Assembly: GCA_905147135.1 (NCBI GenBank)
Contig: LR990060.1
Location: 9,254,001 to 9,318,000 of the forward strand
Direction: 5' to 3'
From: Blastobasis lacticolella
Taxonomy: Eukaryota; Arthropoda; Insecta; Lepidoptera; Blastobasidae
Length of the DNA stretch: 64,000 bases
Below, piece after piece: positions 10,857 through 21,487 of this stretch. The position numbers and the translations under genes are program-made. The notes under the pieces were generated by a model. That model was not told where the DNA came from and did no database searches. It was given only the letters and a program-made list of their open reading frames with translations. Position 1 is the stretch's first letter; every line of letters begins with the position of its first letter.

Positions 10857-11040
10857 ACAGGTAAAGGTGGAAGGTACAAGACCACGCGGAAGATCACCGA
10901 TGCGCTGGATCGTCCAAGTGAAAGTTTTTTTTTTATTGGCAATAGGCTTTCCTTTGACCTCAACTCACCTGATGGAAAACGACGATGAGGTCGAAGATGT
11001 AGCATGCGGTAATGGTACTCTTTATGAGTACTAGGAAAGC
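10857..11040. mobile_element. LINE C-terminal scrap (+) abutting J3 3' end (-)
   Basis: 10857-10923 on the plus strand reads GTRPRGRSPMRWIVQV, resembling the GRP..RW motif near the end of RTE/CR1-type ORF2 proteins. 10925-11040 is a minus-strand J3 3' end (T-run 10928-10936, then AATAGGCTTTCCTTTGACCT and CACCTGATGGAAAACGACGA). Confidence 0.55.
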
Positions 11041-11249
11041 AGCAGATCGAGAGGAGTGTTGACTAGTAGTGAAGCGTGCTGCCAATCCTCAAACAATGAA
11101 GACGACTACCGTGTAGCAACTTATAAGAGAAATCTGAACGACAAGAATTCACGTATGCCTCATCTTCGGCTGCATAGTCGCTTACCATCAGGTTAGATGG
11201 TGTAGAAATGCAAGAAAATTGTACAAGAAAGTATTTTTTATCCTCCAAC

Positions 11250-11400
11250 GAATAAGAGGGGTGTTATAAATTTAGAGTGTGTATCTGTGGGTTTGTGTGT
11301 CTGTCCCGAACGGATGGATCGATTTGGATGCAGTTTCCTCTATTTGAAAGTCAGAACTAATCGAGATTTCGTTGCTTAGCATTGTTTTTGTAAACAGAAG
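11250..11400 (+). repeat. Dispersed repeat (GTGTGTCTGTCCCGAACGGA)
   Basis: Shares the GAACGGAT..ATCGATTT motif and CCTCTATTTGAAAG with the repeat at 2630. Family unknown. Confidence 0.4.
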
Positions 11401-11612
11401 GGAGAAATAACACAACGTGAACTTGGAAAATCGATTTATTTTTTATTACAACTTCATCAGCACAAGAATACCGATCGAACTCTGTACGCTCAAACCCAAT
11501 CTAGCTTCATCACATCACCGCAACACGATACCCGCCATTTTAACGAAAAATAATCAAACATAATGTCGACCCACATGACTCCTCAAATAAATCAACATAA
11601 AACTCCTTTATC

Positions 11613-11874
11613 TAATCATCATCACAGCCCACAATAGTCCACTGCAGGACTTTGGGCCTCTCCCACAAAAGGGGAGGTTATTGCCATAATCTCCACGCTT
11701 GGCAGGCGGGTTGGAGATCGCAGTGTTGCAAACATAACAATGGAAAACGCTGCTGCCCATTTTCCTGTTTACGGAGACTCTAGATCTTTCGTCTCTAAAC
11801 ATTAGTCGCCTTTTACGACACCCACGAGTGTAAGGGGTTGGTGCTATTCTACTCTACCGGACACCACACGGCAA
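11613..11874 (-). mobile_element. SINE-C copy, full length
   Basis: Minus-strand start at GTGTGGTGTCCGGTAGAGTA and end at CTGCAGTGGACTATTGTGGG plus GATGATGATTAG. Complete from head to GAT tail. Confidence 0.88.
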
Positions 11875-12219
11875 TGTCAATTTATCAAAATAAAAATTTA
11901 TCTAATATTCCAATTAAACTAATAATTCGCGCGTGATTTCCATGTGACAAATTAATGATCGACACAGCTCAGCACAGCAATTAATTAATTCAGCACAGCA
12001 TTTAAACAGTACAGCGCAGCATTTCTATCAGCTCAGCCCGAATCAGCTCGGCTTCCCTGTCTAGCTCAGCGAAACAGCTCAACTCTCTTTCTCTTACATT
12101 TTATTAAAATCGGTTTTGTAGTTTAGTCTTGGTCGGAGGGTATCCTACTTTTTCTGTCGGTTAGGTTAAAGATTAATTTATAGTCTACTTCTAGCGATAA
12201 CCCCTTTTTATGTAATTCA

Positions 12220-12440
12220 GCAAATAAACAGGAATGCAGGCCGTCTGATGGAAAATAGTTACCGCCGCGTATGGACATCGGCAACACCAGGGGATTTACT
12301 AATACGTTGCCCGCCTCTGGAGATAGGTACCTCTAATATACTTCATGAACGATCCCATGTCATAGTCCAGAGAAAATACTGCGGCTTATTCCACATTCGG
12401 ATCGTACGAGCGAAAAATCTTCTTCGGAACCTTCAAACAA
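12220..12440 (-). pseudogene. Jockey-type LINE (J2) 3' fragment
   Basis: Minus-strand J2 marks: ATTTTTCGCTCGTACGATCC, GACTATGACATGGGATCGTT, TCCAGAGGCGGGCAACGTAT and TTTCCATCAGACGGCCTGC. The longer parent frame is at 59445-60200. Confidence 0.75.
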
Positions 12441-12825
12441 AACAAAATCAAGATATAATACCTAATACCTATTTGAATCCATTTACTGAATTTTAAAACT
12501 CTAATCTTTACATCTTTAATAAGTTATTCTGATCGCTTGATAGATAATATTATCTACAAGCAATGTGCTCGTATTTCTAATTAAAACCACGTGAAAACAA
12601 TTTTCTTTGAGTATTTTTACTCTCTACTCCACCCACTTAAGCATTAGTATTTTAGTACGCCGTAGCGAGGATATACAGAAATATGATGAAGTTATTTAGG
12701 AGAATCGAATTATTTTTCCTTAGCATTTCTCTAAATATACGTAGCGGAACGAAGTTATTCAATAGAGAATTTGCAAGCTAATGCGGCAGTGGACTGTAGC
12801 GACGATCCGCGCATAACGGCTGGCA
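12441..12825. other. Unassigned AT-rich DNA
   Basis: No element recognised. Confidence 0.4.
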
Positions 12826-12837
12826 TTGACTATACTA

Positions 12838-12930
12838 AGGTGCTGTTCTAATTGGCACTTGTTGTGCGACCATGGTCGTACGACGGACGTCCTCCGACCA
12901 ATAGACCTCAAAACTATTCTTGTTCCTCTC
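12838..12930. repeat. Half of an AGGTGCTGTYCTAATTGGCA MITE
   Basis: AGGTGCTGTTCTAATTGGCA matches the left terminus of the small TIR element at 61562-61659 with one change. No right terminus was found here. Confidence 0.4.
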
Positions 12931-13042
12931 GGGTTCTTTTTACTGATACTGACACGGTTTAGGCCTCTAATTGCCCCGTATTGGCACAGGTTTCGCAGCC
13001 ATAGTGCATTACAGGCCCAATTATGGTCTTGCATATTAACTT

Positions 13043-13301
13043 GGCCGTGTGGTGTCCGGCAGAGTAGAATAGCACCAACCCCTTACACTCATGGGTGTCG
13101 TACAAGGCGACTAATGTTTTGGAGGCAAAAGATCAAGAGTCTCCGTAGTCTGGAAAATGGGCAGCAGCATTTTCCATTGTTATATTTAAACACTGCGATC
13201 TCCAACCCGCCTGCCAAGCGTGGAGATTATGGCAATAACCCCCCTATCGTGGGAGAGGCCCTAAGTCCTGCAGTGGACTGTTACGGGCTGTGATGATGAT
13301 A
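13043..13301 (+). mobile_element. SINE-C copy, full length
   Basis: Starts GGCCGTGTGGTGTCCGGCAG and ends CTGCAGTGGACTGTTACGGG plus CTGTGATGATGATA. A plus-strand frame here (12826-13293) is accidental. Confidence 0.9.
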
Positions 13302-13820
13302 TAAACTTCTTGAGCGTGATCATGATCACAGGGTTAGTATTATTGCCGCTGTGTCAAAAATATACTGATTATTCGCATAATTCGTCGCATTGTCAATGGA
13401 AGGAAAGAGCTCCAACGTTTTACATCTTCATTTAAATCCGTAATCCTTTTCCACGTATATCTTTGCTTCTCTGGTATCTACAACGAAAATCAATATCATC
13501 GCGTGTGCCGAAGCGCTAACCTAGAGATTGTTCAGTTAACTCAGCATGAAATTGAATTGCCAGTGAACACTACTAAGTTTCTGAACGTACCCGGTTTCAA
13601 AACGTACCGAACGCTATTAGCGTGATGCGCGACCATTCAAATCCCTGGAGAAATACTGAACTATCTTGCAGAGGAATTTTAACCTTACCCCGTTCGTTTT
13701 AAAGTTTTGATTGAAATTATGGAAAGAAGACAAACATTTGGTACGATATAATATAGTGACATCGTAATTATAGACTTTGACAGTTTTGTCTCACTCAAAG
13801 AAATTGGACATAGAGGTATA
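13302..13820. other. Unassigned DNA
   Basis: No element end or coding domain recognised. Confidence 0.4.
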
Positions 13821-13825
13821 GAAGG

Positions 13826-13882
13826 TATAGATGGTGACTTCAGCTGTGTGTAGGCTACACACAGCTGAAGTCACCATCTATA
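13826..13882. repeat. Perfect 57-bp palindrome
   Basis: The left arm 13826-13853 (starting TATAGATGGTGACTTCAGCT) and right arm 13855-13882 are exact inverted complements of 28 bp around a single G at 13854. RNA from either strand would form a near-loopless hairpin. The arms do not match any other element in the window. Confidence 0.95.
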
Positions 13883-13998
13883 TCGTGTTTATTTTTTAAC
13901 GGTGAATATAACGTATCCAAAAAGGATGGCTATAAGTTGTCATATACCCCTCCACAACTACTGCTATTGTCGAGGTCTATCTATAGGTCGAGGCCCCA

Positions 13999-14165
13999 TC
14001 TATTTTTTATGTTATACGACAGACATCAGGCAAGCAGGCCACCTGATGGAAAGTAGTCACCGCCGCCTGTAGACATCAGCAAGACCAGGGGAGCTACCAA
14101 TGCGTTGCCCGCCTCTGAAGAGACCTGTAATATACCTCTCTATACTCTGTGTCCAATATATGTAT
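13999..14165 (-). pseudogene. J2 LINE 3' end
   Basis: Plus-strand text TTTTTTATGTTATACGACAG, CACCTGATGGAAAGTAGTCA, CAATGCGTTGCCCGCCTCTG is the reverse of the J2 3' end, tail first. Confidence 0.78.
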
Positions 14166-14261
14166 TTGGTCTCACTACATCAATATTTGACATATTACTT
14201 ATACATATAGACGCCGTCATGTCAGAATTGTAGCACTCGATAGTACTAAGTAAATAAACCT

Positions 14262-14880
14262 GTAAAGCTTGTGTTATGGGTGTCTGATAAGTGATAAACT
14301 ACTTAACTACTACTTACTATTGTAACTTATTCAATGTAAGCTTTTTTTTTATACCACCAAGGTTTTAAACAAGCTTACGGCCTGCCTGATTGTAAGCAGT
14401 CACCGCAGCCTATGGTCGTCTGCAATACCAGGGGCATTGCTTTGCCGACCCCGTAAAAACGTTTTAACCCCTTTCTTGAAGATCTCCATGTTGTACTCTC
14501 CAGGGAAAGCCTTTCCAGGTTTTTTATTCCACATTCCTAGTGTGCGTGGGAGAAAGTTCCTTTGAAACCGCACAGTTCTGGCCAATTTGGCTCCAAGGTA
14601 TGAGGATGAACTCCCTGGCGAGCGGTGCGATGATAGCATGTAGCTGTAGGTCAAACAGATCTTCAGAACAAACACCGTTGTACAAGCGATAGAACACACA
14701 ACATTACGAGTAATGTGATGTCTAAATAAATAATGTCTATGTCTACTTATGTACTTTTTATAAATACATACTTACCAGAAATTAAAGTTCATCATTTCAA
14801 TTTCTGTTCGGCCGGGAATCGAATCCGGGACCACCGCGTGGCACGTTAAGCAACTAAATCACTCAGGTCTTCATGCCTAG
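14262..14880 (-). mobile_element. SINE-B copy split by a J1 LINE
   Basis: The SINE-B 3' body (AAGCTTGTGTTATGGGTGTC) lies at 14262-14340. The tRNA-like head (GTTCGGCCGGGAATCGAATC in reverse) lies at 14805-14875. A J1 LINE 3' end separates them. Confidence 0.82.
14342..14704 (-). pseudogene. J1 LINE 3' end nested in SINE-B
   Basis: The minus-strand frame 14400-14699 reads LARTVRFQRNFLPRTLGMWN, FPGEYNMEIFKK and TFLRGRQS, the J1 C-terminus. The T-run at 14342-14350 is the A-tail. It inserted into an older SINE-B, giving a relative age. Confidence 0.85.
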
Positions 14881-15245
14881 TGATATAAGTCCAAAAAGTA
14901 TATTTTGATATTTAAACGTAGGAATGTCAAGAGCCATAATACGTCTAATTTTCCCTTGTTTGTCTGAAATTGTAGTCAATTATTTCTATGATTGTTGACA
15001 AGACCTATAATGGGCGATAGTTAGATAAGGAACCGAATGTAAATACAAACAAGGAAGTATTTTAAACACATAGTACCTAGTAATAAAATGATAACATGTA
15101 ATTTGTTTGCTCTTTAATTAAATACGTAATGATGCACGGCTTTTTCTTTGATGAAATCTTTTTGAAGAACTTTTTTGGGCTCGAGAAAGTTGAGTGACCT
15201 TGATAGAGCGAGGTTCATTTAGATTGCGTTCGATCGTGAGGAACG

Positions 15246-15590
15246 TCGGTCGCCGAGTGGTTACGTAACTCGTAATCGAGAGGTACCGGGTTCGAATCCC
15301 ACTGCGGCCATAATAATGACTCTTTTTTAAAGTTATGTACATTAGTTGAATGCTAACCGATGCTTTTACGGTGAGGAAAAACATCGTGATGTAACCTGCA
15401 TATTCAGGCAACTGTATGTGTAACCCGGATCCAATCTATTCAGGTTCCCCTGGTAGCAGGTTCACGAAGCTCAGATAGCAGTTGCTCCACTGTAATTACC
15501 TGATCTGCCTAAGTCTAGATATGGTCCAGGCGAATCCCGGGCCTTAGTGCGCAAGTGCATAGCCGGAATATTAACGCCAAGATGATCGCA
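15246..15590 (+). mobile_element. SINE-A copy, near full length
   Basis: The head has CGGTCGCCGAGTGGTTACG and B-box-like GGGTTCGAATCCC. The body has GTACATTAGTTGAATGCTAA and CCTGCATATTCAGGCAACTG. The 3' end has ACCTGATCTGCC and ATTAACGCCAAGATGATCG. This is one of the two best templates for the family (with 50733-51085). Confidence 0.9.
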
Positions 15591-15635
15591 TTTGATCATT
15601 ATAAAGAATGTAATGTGTTCTTTGCCGTGTTATAA

Positions 15636-15912
15636 CCATGTGGTGGCACAGTGGAAATAGCACCTGATCCATCTGCTCACGGGTATCGTACAAGACACTA
15701 ATGTCTTAGAGGCAGACCAGCTAAGATCCCTTTAGCTTTATAATAGGCAGAAGCGTTTTCTGTTGCGTTACAAAATTGCGATCACCATCCCTTCCGCCCA
15801 CTGCGCATATTAAGGCAAAACACTTCACTAAATGTGAATAGCTCAAGTTCAGTAGTCGTCTATTACGGGCCTTTGTTCTTGTCATGATATTAGTCGTGAT
15901 GATGATAATAAT
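15636..15912 (+). mobile_element. SINE-C copy, highly diverged
   Basis: CCATGTGGTGGCACAGTGGA, CACGGGTATCGTACAAGACA, AATAGGCAGAAGCGTTTTCT and TTATTACGGGCC-like marks follow the SINE-C order and end in GTGATGATGATAATA. Identity is much lower than in other copies, implying an old insertion. Confidence 0.6.
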
Positions 15913-15932
15913 ATCATACAAATTCCAAATCA

Positions 15933-16205
15933 GCTTTGGCCCGCGACTTCGTCCGCGTGGAAATAGTTTTCAGGGCTGTTTATCTTTTTTTACAACAGTC
16001 CATTTTTAATGACCTCCCTAATGTATGAAAGCTCAAAGCTATGGAAAGGTCAAGCTGTACCTCTGGTTCTACCAAACCGAATTTAATGAAACATGGCCTA
16101 GATTTTAAGTTGGACCCCAAACTATCAAAATCCGTTCAGTAGTTTTTCCACATTTCTTACAGTTTAGCTGGTCTGTTAAGGTAGTACATCATGTGTTCCT
16201 GTTTC
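15933..16205 (+). repeat. Dispersed repeat with GCGACTTCGTCCGCGTGG
   Basis: CCGCGACTTCGTCCGCGTGG and downstream ATCCGTTCAGTAGTTTTTCC mark a repeat seen throughout Lepidoptera (from memory). A shorter copy starts at 52320. No coding region. Confidence 0.55.
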
Positions 16206-16708
16206 CAAAATAAATGATACCCTATATTTGTTGCTCAGGCTTAATAACTGTACAACAAAAAAGTTTTATTCAAATCTGCCAAGTAGTTCCGGACACACTG
16301 ACACACAAACAGAGACAATTTTTTTTAAATTCTCGTTCTTTTTCTGTTTCTTCATCGCCCAAAATTATTTTTTTGGAAATATTATCAATGTACAGACACA
16401 CTTTTATTACTGTTTTATTATATGTATAGATATCGCAACAGAATTGAATACATCAATAACGTAATGACATTATACTAAAAGCCTCATTGATGTTCGAGCC
16501 ATTCAATCTGCAAGCTGGAGATAGTAGCAAATAATATCAAGGAAGCATCGTATTCCATACGGACGTTATAGAATTGGCAACCAATATAATTAAGCACTAT
16601 AATAATAATATTACATTACATCGACAACGTCAAAGTCATATTATAGAAATCAAAGCGAAATATCAAAGCCGTATTGGCTAAACTATCTAAAATAAAATTA
16701 ACTAATTA

Positions 16709-16980
16709 GCTGCCTTGTGGTGTAAGGTAGAGTAGAATAGCACCAACCCCTTACACTTGTGGGTGTCGTACGAGGTGACTTATGTTTTCGAGGCAAAAGA
16801 ACTAGATTGAGTCTCCGTAGGTTGGAAAATGGGGAGCAGCTTTTTCCATTGTTATATTTACAATACTGCGATCTCCAACCTGCCTGCCAAGCGTGGAGAT
16901 TATCGCACTAACCTCCCCTTTCGTGGGAGAGGCCTTAAGTCCTGCAGTGGACTGTTACGGACTGTGATGATGATGATGAA
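16709..16980 (+). mobile_element. SINE-C copy, full length with GAT tail
   Basis: Starts GCCTTGTGGTGTAAGGTAGA and ends with CTGCAGTGGACTGTTACGGA, then (GAT)n at 16966-16978. Confidence 0.88.
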
Positions 16981-17300
16981 GTTTTTAGCTTAGCAATTTC
17001 ATATTTTAAGGACGGGCCACACAGAGGCTATTGCAAAAAGCAGTACCAATTCGGTGCGGGATGGTATGAAACCGCTTGAAAGGGCTTTTCTAGAAGGAGA
17101 GTGGAGTCTGGCTGGCAGATTTACCGCTTGCCACTGAGCCGGGATTTACCGTTAGAATGATGAGAAATTCAGTGTTTGATATTTTTGTAATATTTGATGT
17201 AGCCTGACAACAGAATTCTGGACATTTGCCTCAGCTTAATAAAAATTTTGTTCACTTCTAAAATAACTTCTTCCTAGCGCTTTTTCCTGTATCATTTTCG

Positions 17301-17690
17301 GGGTAAGGCTGATCATGGTCCAAGATTTGGCAGCTCAGGTAATTATAGTAGAGCGACTGCCGTTTGACCTCCATGAGCATGTTAACAGGGGAACCTTAAC
17401 AGATTGGATCATAGTTATGGCACGTTGAACGTGTAGCTTTCCCTTACCGTATTAGCATCGATTAGTGTTCAACTGTATCTATAATCTAGACGCCTTCAAG
17501 GCTGGAGTGAATAAGCTGTTCTTAGACAGGCACGCTCCACCTTCGACCGCATCGTCACTTACCACCACGTGACGTGGCGGTCAAATGCCTGGCAATGTAA
17601 AAAAAACTAATGTACGCGTAGATCAGAAAAAGTCATTGGTCCACTACGACACTGGGAATCGACCTCAGTACCTCTCGCTAGCACTCTTTT
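17301..17690 (-). mobile_element. SINE-A copy split by a J3 LINE end
   Basis: 3' body at 17301-17474 (CAGCTCAGGTAATTATAGTA), head side at 17609-17690 (AGTCATTGGTCCACTACGAC, ACCTCTCGCT). AACT flanks the insert on both sides, a possible target duplication. Confidence 0.8.
17475..17604 (+). mobile_element. J3 LINE 3' end nested in SINE-A
   Basis: Reads GACGCCTTCAAGGCTGGAGT, GAATAAGCTGTTCTTAGACA, ACCACCACGTGACGTGGCGG and ends in an A-run. It is plus-oriented and severely 5'-truncated. Confidence 0.75.
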
Positions 17691-17841
17691 ACCTCTGAAA
17701 TAACCAACATGAAAATACATTTCAAACCCCTCGCTCCATCAAAACCTTGATAGTAATGCACTCTTTTACCTCTGAAATCACAATCATGAAAATACATGTC
17801 ATGCCCACGAGGCTCCATCAAATACTAGCCTCGATAGTAAT
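17683..17841 (+). repeat. 77-bp direct duplication
   Basis: CACTCTTTTACCTCTGAAAT starts both units (17683 and about 17760). CATGAAAATACAT and CTCCATCAAA follow at the same offsets. The units have diverged by point changes and small indels. Confidence 0.8.
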
Positions 17842-18082
17842 CGGTGTACCGTCCCGCTGTCGTATTGATCGACGATAGAACCGATTTGTAACGCCCGTAA
17901 GCCCGCCCTGACCCTTATTAAGTGCACTGCACTGCACCTAATTCCAGCCTCTGTGAATTTGTAGACACTCCGCGCCAGATTCAGCTACTTTGTGGTATTA
18001 GTTTACTATAAACAGTGTCCACAATGTTATCACATTTAACGTATGTGCATGATTGAAGGTGTTGTGGGTGATATAGTAAAAT

Positions 18083-18316
18083 CGTCGACCTGAGTGGTTC
18101 AGTTGGTTAACATACCGGTCGCCACGCAGAGTTCCCGGGTTCAATTCCCGGCCGAGCAGAAATCGAAATGATGAATTTAAATTTTTGTTACGGGTCTGGG
18201 TGTAATACCTACGTATTTAAAAAATATTAATTTTATCACCCACAACACAAGCTTGGCATACTTTTGGACTAGATGGCGCTGTGTGAATTTCTCCAAGCAC
18301 ATTAATATTAGCATTA
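18083..18316 (+). mobile_element. SINE-B copy, full length
   Basis: Head: GACCTGAGTGGTTCAGTTGG and CCCGGGTTCAATTCCCGGCC. Body: AGAAATCGAAATGATGAATT. 3' end: ACTAGATGGCGCTGTGTGAA plus an AT-rich tail. The closest of the SINE-B copies to a tRNA fold. Confidence 0.9.
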
Positions 18317-18354
18317 TTTTTTCCCAGGTGATCAAAGTCAGCCGTGACACCACC

Positions 18355-18630
18355 GGTTAGCCGTGTGGTGTCCGACAGAGTAGACTTGCACCAACCCCTT
18401 ACAGTCATGGGTGTCGTACAAGGCGACTAATGTTATCGAGACAAAATATCTAGAGTCCCCGTAGGCTGGAAAGTGGGCAGCAGTGTTTTCCATTGTTATA
18501 CTTATAACACTGCCATCTTCAACAAAATCTTGGTAGGCAAGCGTGGAGATTATGGCAATAACCTCCCCTTTCGTGGGAGAGGCCCTAAGTCCTGCAGTGG
18601 ACTGTTATGGGCTGTGATGTGATGATCAAA
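18355..18630 (+). mobile_element. SINE-C copy, full length
   Basis: Starts TAGCCGTGTGGTGTCCGACA and ends CTGCAGTGGACTGTTATGGG then CTGTGATGTGATGATC. A small insertion sits near 18523. Confidence 0.88.
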
Positions 18631-18659
18631 GTCATACATGTCTTTTTATCGGGATGAAA

Positions 18660-18985
18660 TGATAAGTATAAAGTGACTGACCAAACCGCAGTTTGAAATA
18701 AGCTGACGCTGCATATACGCGGCTCAGCGGGTCATCGGCTCATGCGTCACGTTTTTGACGCGAGCACATTTGTAGACCTAGCGCAAGTTGCTCTCGCGCG
18801 CGATTTGCGAGAAAAAGCGCGACATATGTATTGCTATCTCTGTCGTCTTAGTATTGAGAGAAAGAGACAAACGCTCTTTCGCGGCGCGAGCTTTGTCGCG
18901 GACACACTTGTGCTAGGGCCACAGAGCTCAAAATACGCTGACGCGGCGTATATGCCCTTCATTGTTGCTCAGCGTTTTTGGTATT
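18660..18985. repeat. CpG-rich block with flanking direct repeats
   Basis: GC- and CpG-rich compared with its surroundings. AATAAGCTGACGCTGCATAT (18699) and AAATACGCTGACGCGGCGTA (18931) are repeated in direct orientation, each followed by GCTCAGCG. The 92-codon frame inside has no domain. Probably a decayed non-autonomous DNA transposon; family unknown. Confidence 0.45.
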
Positions 18986-19492
18986 CAGCTACTGTTACTA
19001 ATGGCTCGATTGAATTGTAATCGGACCGCAATCGCAGCTCAATGGCAGTTAATTCAACTTTCAAGTAAAAAAACCTTTCGGGAGCTACGAGCACATATAG
19101 ACATACAGATCCAATCCACAAATCCACACGCCAAACGTTTAACACTCCTCTTTTTCATCGTGGGTTAAAACAGCCGCCTACCTGCTGTTATAAAATATAC
19201 AAAGCAGCTACGGCCCCTCTCATTCAATATTCATATAGGCATACGGCACCTCGTTTCAGTACACCCCGAAATTGTAAACGACACTAACAGTTGATAGTAC
19301 CCACGACGCGACATACGATTAGAAGAAACTAAAGATGCCACGATTTAGCCAAATACCAAATACCGACTATTCGGGGGTCGAATATTCAGCTTATCTTAAT
19401 CAATTTCGTAAGAATGATTGCTAGATTGAAAGAAATACCTATCGAACATCTATCATCTGCCGGTCGCAGTGAATATACCATTAATGTATTGT

Positions 19493-19680
19493 AAGTTATC
19501 TAATGTGGTAAAGAAACAGCACTCGGAACAAAATTGCGACTTGCCGTATCGCTACGAACATTATGTATATGTCTTGAATTATATAAGAAACACATAATTT
19601 CAACAAACACTGTTGCACCACAGAAATTTTTGTTTCATTTCTGTGTGTTGCACATTATTCATTTAAATACGTAATTTCAC
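19493..19680. repeat. Internal fragment of the 4.3-kb MITE family
   Basis: ATTATATAAGAAACACATAA and TTCAACAAACACTGTTGC correspond to the interior of the MITEs at 59164 (AATATAAGAAACACATAGAA) and 4297 (reverse). No terminal inverted repeats are kept. Confidence 0.55.
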
Positions 19681-19908
19681 TCAAAATATAAATTTTACCA
19701 TCACTTACTGCCACAGATTTTAAAAATCATTGACATATTGACATTCCGAAATCTATTATGTTTAATGATTTTAGAGATGGGAGAAGTAGAATGAATTAAT
19801 TAACCAAAGAGTTTTACATTATATTAAACTCTTTGGAATGCATCGACTCCCACATTGTTTGACATCATCATGCACGATAAAAACATTTTATTTATATATA
19901 TATATATA

Positions 19909-20436
19909 TGTCGGAGAAAGGACTAGAGAAGACTCGCCCATGAGCAAGTAATGGCCATCAGAACGTATTTATCGAGATTTCGTAGCAAAAAAGGGGTATA
20001 TATAGTGTTTTAAGAATGTATTGTCAAATTAAAGCCACATTTACGAGTTTACAATTGTAGCCGAAACCCGCGGGTTATTTGCAAAACCCTCCACCACCCA
20101 TGGCCAATCTCATCAGGCCGATCCGCAGGAGATGCACCGGGGCTCTTACTAGTTGCCACATACGCACAGCTTGACTCCCTACACATTGTTAACAGTACAT
20201 CCTGCACTCACGTTTCTATTTTCTGGAGCTATCACGCATCTCTTTAACGCATCAGGATCTACGCTTCTTCGCTCTTGAATAGTTTCTAGTTCTTTTTCCC
20301 AATATCCTTGCGGCTGCCGTCGCCGCCATGCTGCTTGTGACGTTGTCATAATAGTTGCAAGCCACCCGTCAGGTGGCGCACCAATCGACATCCAGGCCAA
20401 AGAGATGGACTAAGAGACTCATGATCATCTCCGACA
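19909..20436 (-). repeat. LTR (3' LTR in minus orientation)
   Basis: 528 bp, TG...CA with 8-bp inverted termini. Contains CACTATATATACC (minus strand, near 19996-20008), a plausible TATA box, and GATAAA about 40 bp further on as a weak polyadenylation signal. A 73-codon minus-strand frame (20179-20400) is repeated exactly in the other LTR. Confidence 0.88.
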
Positions 20437-21487
20437 CGGCTATCCTGCTATACACACGTCCTCGTGTGTTATCTGTAACACGAAAACAACACAGCACAAT
20501 ACCATATTCGCTCGGTCACTCCTGACCCCACGGTGATCAGACACCCAAAACTACTACTCACTCAAACAAAACTCAAAACCACCTTTCATTGTCACTCGTC
20601 TTACTTTTGTAACCGGTAGGTGCTCTACACTCTAACGTTTCAATACGAAACTGCCAAGGTCGTAATAGTAACAACACTTTACTAAATATCTGTCAGCTCG
20701 TAGTCTATTCTTCGCCCAAATCCCAGTAGCATAAAATCAGAAGTAACACGGTATATCGGGTCTCTACATGTGAGAACACAGTCCGTCGGCTGTATGTAAC
20801 TTTGCATTAACTGACATTTGACTAACTGTTTGGTAATACAACTAAATTTGTAATAATTTGTGAGGAAACAGCGTAAATTCACCTACCCTTTTCACTATGC
20901 AAAAACGTCTGATTAGAATTATAGCCAATATTGAAACTACTGACAGCTGTAAATCTTATTTTATACACACAAAATCTTCACTTTACCTTGTATTTACATA
21001 TTGGAGGCTCGTAAATTTGTATGAAAATATCTCAAATTTGTTTTCTCTACCATTGTACCATCTCCACTAATGTGTTATTACACGTGACCTTTTGAATTCA
21101 TGACAATAATCAGCCCTGTAATTATCCACCACTCATCCCTGCGACTATATTGACCATCCTTGCTGATCATCTCTGTGATTATCCAACAATCATCCCCGCG
21201 ACTACATGTTAGTCAACCATATGGCTTCCTATCGAATTTGCATGACTATGGAAAAGTTAATTCTAGCATCCTCTAACAAAACAATTCAACTGTCTGCATA
21301 ATTTCAGTATCAAATCATCGCATATCATATGGGAATCTTCTGCATTATAACACAAATAATTACCTCTACTACCCAATACTAAAACATGTAAGTCATCATT
21401 TTAATACTAAAGACTCCAGAACATCAGACACAAAAAGGTATTGTTTTCTGTTTTATTTACGATCCCCCACAGAATAATCCACCCAGA

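Noticed and set aside
12826..13293. 155-codon plus-strand frame
   Set aside because: It crosses unrelated DNA into a SINE-C copy, so the frame is accidental.
18742..19020. 92-codon frame in the CpG-rich block
   Set aside because: It lies inside a repeat-bordered block and has no recognisable domain; GC-rich DNA has fewer stops by chance.
19891..19909. (AT)n run as an independent microsatellite of interest
   Set aside because: It is simply the insertion target of the LTR element and is continued at 24028.
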